The notes under the pieces were generated by a model. The model was not told the DNA's origin and did no database searches. It saw only the letters and a list, made by a program, of their open reading frames with translations. A stretch of 64,000 nucleotides of DNA, taken from Lepus europaeus (lineage: Eukaryota > Chordata > Mammalia > Lagomorpha > Leporidae). Each line of letters starts with the position of its first letter. Position 1 is the stretch's first letter. Positions 60,800 through 64,000 of this stretch are shown piece after piece. A program made the translations under genes and the position numbers. The stretch spans positions 2,727,024 to 2,791,023 of the forward strand of contig NC_084850.1 of NCBI RefSeq assembly GCF_033115175.1, read 5' to 3'.

Positions 60800-61255
60800 T
60801 TTACATTCATATATTTTCTTTTTGATTTTATTGTGCTTCCTTCCATTCGATTTTCTTTTGCTTATATTTTTTAACCTAGAAACCTCTTATTTAAGGTATA
60901 CAAACTCCATGCATTTCATATATTCAAATTTAGGAACATAGTGATTCTTCCCAGCTTACCCTCCCTTCCACCCACACTCATACACTTCTTCCTCCCTCCT
61001 CTACTACCATTCTTAATTTTCACAAAGATCTATTTTCAATGAACTTTATACACATACGAATAACCCTATACTAAATAAAGACTTCAACCAACAGTATGAA
61101 GAAAAGAATACTATTCCTCAACAGCTGAGACATGGGCTGTTCAAAGTCATCACATCTCAGAGTGTCAATTTCCCTTCTATAGATTACCTTTTAGGTGCTC
61201 TATTAGTTGTCACAGATCAGGGAGAACATATGGTATCAGTGAAATAAGCCAGTTC
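60800..61255 (-). repeat. Rabbit L1 3' UTR, 5'-truncated element
   Basis: Antisense of the lagomorph L1 3' UTR: 'aggaacatagtgattcttccc', 'accctcccttccacccacactc', 'ccctatactaaataaagacttc'. This is a lagomorph-specific signature and supports the species assignment. Confidence 0.8.
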
Positions 61256-61297
61256 CAAAAAGATAAACAATTATTTTTTAGAAAGTTTTGGGCCCTA

Positions 61298-61555
61298 GGG
61301 GCCAGTGCTGTGGCATAATGGGTTAAGCCTCTACCTGTGGCACCAGTATCTCATACAGGTGCCAGTTGGGGTCCCAACTGCTCCACTTCTGATCCAGCTC
61401 ACTGCTCATGTACCTGGGAAAGCAGCAGAGGATGGCCCAAGTGCTTTCCTCCCTGCACCCACATGGCAGACCCGGATGGAGTTCTTGGATCCCAGCTTTG
61501 GGCTGGCCCAGCCCTGGTTATTGTGACTATTTAGTGAGTGAAACAGTGGATGGAA

Positions 61556-61600
<45 letters not shown>

Positions 61601-61625
61601 TCTTACTTTCAAAATAAACAAATAA
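61298..61625 (+). repeat. C SINE with (CT)n(CA)n tract
   Basis: Head 'ggggccagtgctgtggcataatggg'. The CT run passes into a CA run (61558-61601), and the tail is 'ctttcaaaataaacaaat'. Confidence 0.9.
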
Positions 61626-61649
61626 TCAAAATAAAAACCTTTGGACCAG

Positions 61650-61995
61650 GGCCAACGCTGTGGCATAGCGGGTAAAGCTGCTGCCTGCAGTGCCGGCCTG
61701 CAGTGCGGACATCCCATATGGGTGCTGCTTCAAGTCTCGGCTGCTCCACTTCTGATCCAGCTCTCTGCTGTGGCCTGGGAAGACAGTGGAGGATGGCCCA
61801 GGTCCTTGGGCCACTGCACTCATGTGGGAGACCCGGAAGAAGCTCCTGGCTCCTGGGTTCATATTGGCACATCCCCGGCCATTACGGCCATCTAGGGAGT
61901 GAACCAGAGGATGGAGGACCTCTCTCTCTCTCTCGCTCTCTCTCTCTCTGCCTCTGCCTCTCAAACAAATAAATAAATATTTTTTTAAAAGCAAA
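61650..61995 (+). repeat. C SINE with a small head duplication
   Basis: The head contains 'gcctgcagtgccggcctgcagtgcgg', a 12-14 bp tandem duplication. It ends 'caaacaaataaataaatattttt'. Confidence 0.92.
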
Positions 61996-62089
61996 CGTTT
62001 GAGCCCAAAGTCTACCTTGGATTTTTTAGGGAATGCAGCTGATCTAGTTAATCCCCACCCCTTCCGCATGAGTAGCACTTAAAGTAAGG

Positions 62090-62240
62090 GAAGCTAAAGG
62101 CAGGTGAGCTGTGTGCAGGTAGCTGAGAGAAGAACTTTATAGAAATAGGAAAGCAAGTGCAAAGGCCCTGAGGCAAGAGTGTGGTTGGCATTTTTAAGGC
62201 ACAAAGAATGCAAGTGAAGTGCTGCACCATAGCTCCCTGA
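62090..62240 (+). repeat. Ancient dispersed repeat fragment
   Basis: 'ggaaagcaagtgcaaaggccctgaggcaagagtgtg' belongs to the same old repeat group as 55.4-56.2 kb. Confidence 0.4.
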
Positions 62241-62507
62241 GCCTAGCTTAGCTTCATACAGGCAACAAAGGCAAGGTTAAACCAGCATCTGGCTCAAGTG
62301 TTCCAAAATGCCCCAGTGTTCCTCCTAGGAAGCTCAGGAGATGAGTGGGCTTGTGCGAAGAGCTGTCTCAGAGCTCCTCGTACATTCCCCTTCCAGGAGA
62401 GAACTTGTCAAAGGCTGGTGAGTGCTCCGAAGGAAAGCGTGCATTATTCTCGTCACTGTTAGTATACCATAAGTACCACGACCCACTGCCCTTCCTTCCT
62501 TTTCTCT

Positions 62508-62575
62508 TTTTAAAGATTGATTTATTTGAAAGAGAGAGAGAGGGAGAGCGAATCTTCCATACGTAGGTTCACTCC
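62508..62575 (-). repeat. C SINE 3' end fragment
   Basis: 'aaagattgatttatttgaaagagagagag...ggttcactcc'; only the tail and CT tract remain. Confidence 0.75.
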
Positions 62576-63680
62576 TTGGGTTCTACTGGGGGATGGGACT
62601 TCGTCCATTGTTCCTGTGCTCTGCCTACCTCCCCTACCAGATGGTCAGCTCCCCGAGGGCGGGCTCACCTGTGCTGGAGCCTCAGCTCCTTCCTGCCTTT
62701 CTCATGGCACGCCCCACCACATAGCCCAGGAATTGTATATCATTTTTCCATACCAATTCTCAAGGAAATATAGTCCTATTATGAGTACTTTGGAATTAAT
62801 CACTCACAATCTCATCAGCCAGCTAAAGCCATTATTAAACTTTTTGGATATCGCTTTATTGTTCTTCAGTTCACAAATCCAATTTTACATCATTTAGTTA
62901 ATGCACCATAAATAGTTTTATTTCATTGATTTTATTTAATTATAAAAGTCATAAAGTACACACTATACGAATATTCAGGTAAAACAGAAACATGTAAAAT
63001 AGGAAGTTGAAAAATCATCCTTAATCTGGTGAACTGGTGAGAATTATGCTAGCTCTGTGGCATCTGTCCCTCTGCATATTTTTGTACACACACACACAAC
63101 AGAGTAACTTTTTTAACCTTAGCGGTATGCGGTGATCTCACAGACGTCACTCCTGGTCAATGCATTACTCAGTATGACCAATACTTCTTTACCTTCCCCT
63201 CCCCATTGTAAACTACTCTGTTTTGGCCCTCTTTACACACACGTTTGGCATGTGGCCATTTCCTCCCTCTTCTTTCATACTGGAAGCCTCATACCCGCGC
63301 CACCGCTGGGCTCTGATTCCCCGGGCGTGTGTCAGCGAGCGCACCCGTGCTCATCTCCAAGTGCCTCCACTCTTTGTGGAGACCCTGATAGGGGCACCTG
63401 CATGATTCGCGCCCAACTTCAGGACCGCACTTGCCTGCTGTTTGCGCGCCTAGACAGCAGTCCCGCACGTGTGCTCATGCAGGCACGCAGCTTGCTGGAA
63501 ATCCCAGCAGTCCTGGAACAGTGGCATGCCTTGAATGTGGGATCCGCCCACCCCGCGCATGTTGTGGTCAAACCCATGGGCCGCTTTCCTGGCTGCTCTG
63601 CCAGACATAGTGTTCATACCTTGCGGCTCCTGGCCTTTCCTCAGCAGCTCATGGAATGCCCGTGCAGAAAGTAAAATGAT
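62576..63680. other. Intergenic, no recognised gene
   Basis: An AT-rich part (62870-63060) is followed by a more GC-rich part (63290-63620) with a 180-codon plus-strand frame that has no familiar domain and ends at the SINE border. Confidence 0.3.
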
Positions 63681-63682
63681 GG

Positions 63683-63985
63683 GGCCCGCACTGTGATGTA
63701 GCGATAAAGCCACCGCTTGCGGTGTCGGCATGCCATATGCATACCAGTTCCAGTCCTGGCTGCTCCTCTTCCAGTCTAGCTCTCTGCTATGGTTTGGGAA
63801 AGCAGTGGAGGATGGCCCAAGTGCTTGGGCCCCTGCACCTGCATGGGAGACCTGGAGGAAGCTCTTGGCTCCTGGCTTCAGATCGGCCCAGCTCCGGCCA
63901 TTGTGGCCATCTGGGGAGTGAACCGGCCTCTGCCTCTCTTTAATTCTGCCTTTCAAATAAAATAAATAAATATTTTTAAAATAAG
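63683..63985 (+). repeat. C SINE with shortened CT tract
   Basis: Head 'cccgcactgtgatgtagcg', middle 'gggagacctggaggaagctc'. After 'gtgaaccgg' it passes directly to 'cctctgcctctc' and the AAATAAAATAAATAAAT tail. Confidence 0.92.
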
Positions 63986-64000
63986 AGTGGCACGTGCTCA

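Noticed and set aside
63132-63674. 180-codon plus-strand frame
   Set aside because: No recognisable domain; it ends at a SINE border and shows no signs of selection that can be judged by eye.
51500-64000. PASD1 exons, expected beyond PRRG3 from human gene order
   Set aside because: No PAS-domain or coiled-coil coding segment could be recognised; the gene probably lies outside the window.

Overview
This is nuclear DNA from a lagomorph, very probably European rabbit, and it comes from the X chromosome. The organism is read from the dispersed repeats. There are about 25 copies of the tRNA-derived C-type SINE of rabbits (head 'ggccggcgc..gtggctca', internal CT-rich tract, A-rich tail), several with perfect target-site duplications, and the characteristic 3' untranslated region of rabbit L1 lies near 61 kb. 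The chromosome is read from gene order: PRRG3, FATE1 and CNGA2 are neighbours on human Xq28 and occur here in the same relative order and orientation. All three are on the minus strand, so transcription runs from right to left.

Layout, left to right. 0-6 kb: old repeats, including an L1 fragment at 2.4-4.6 kb into which a C SINE has jumped; that SINE carries an internal GC-rich minisatellite and an L1 3' tail. 6.1-12.7 kb: the complete six-exon coding region of CNGA2, the olfactory cyclic-nucleotide-gated channel, 664 codons with GT-AG introns throughout. 12.8-25.1 kb: intergenic, with SINEs, a 20-bp-period tandem array at 16.45-16.95 kb rich in TGACATCA-like motifs, and no recognised gene. 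25.16-25.28 kb: the terminal coding exon of FATE1, with a membrane anchor apparently shorter than in human; its upstream exons could not be placed. 25.3-41 kb: SINE-dense sequence, a diverged ~150-bp tandem repeat at 28.25-28.98 kb, DNA-transposon remnants and an LTR. 41.2-47.9 kb: PRRG3, a vitamin-K-dependent Gla transmembrane protein of 231 aa, with a probable 4.7-kb 3' UTR nearly free of repeats and one GC-AG intron. 48-51.5 kb: PRRG3 5' introns, ending in a CpG island at 50.4-51.4 kb that holds a probable alternative first exon. 51.5-64 kb: upstream intergenic DNA with SINEs, an LTR, an inverted L1 and a rabbit L1 3' end.

The genes do not form a functional pathway; they are simply neighbours. 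CNGA2 conducts cation current in olfactory neurons, PRRG3 is a Gla/PPxY membrane protein, and FATE1 is a testis-expressed mitochondria/ER tail-anchored protein. No bacterial-type system, CRISPR array or RNA gene was seen. The points most worth a second look are the SINE/minisatellite/L1 composite, the shortened FATE1 anchor, the GC donor and duplicated start exon of PRRG3, and the two unexplained tandem arrays.
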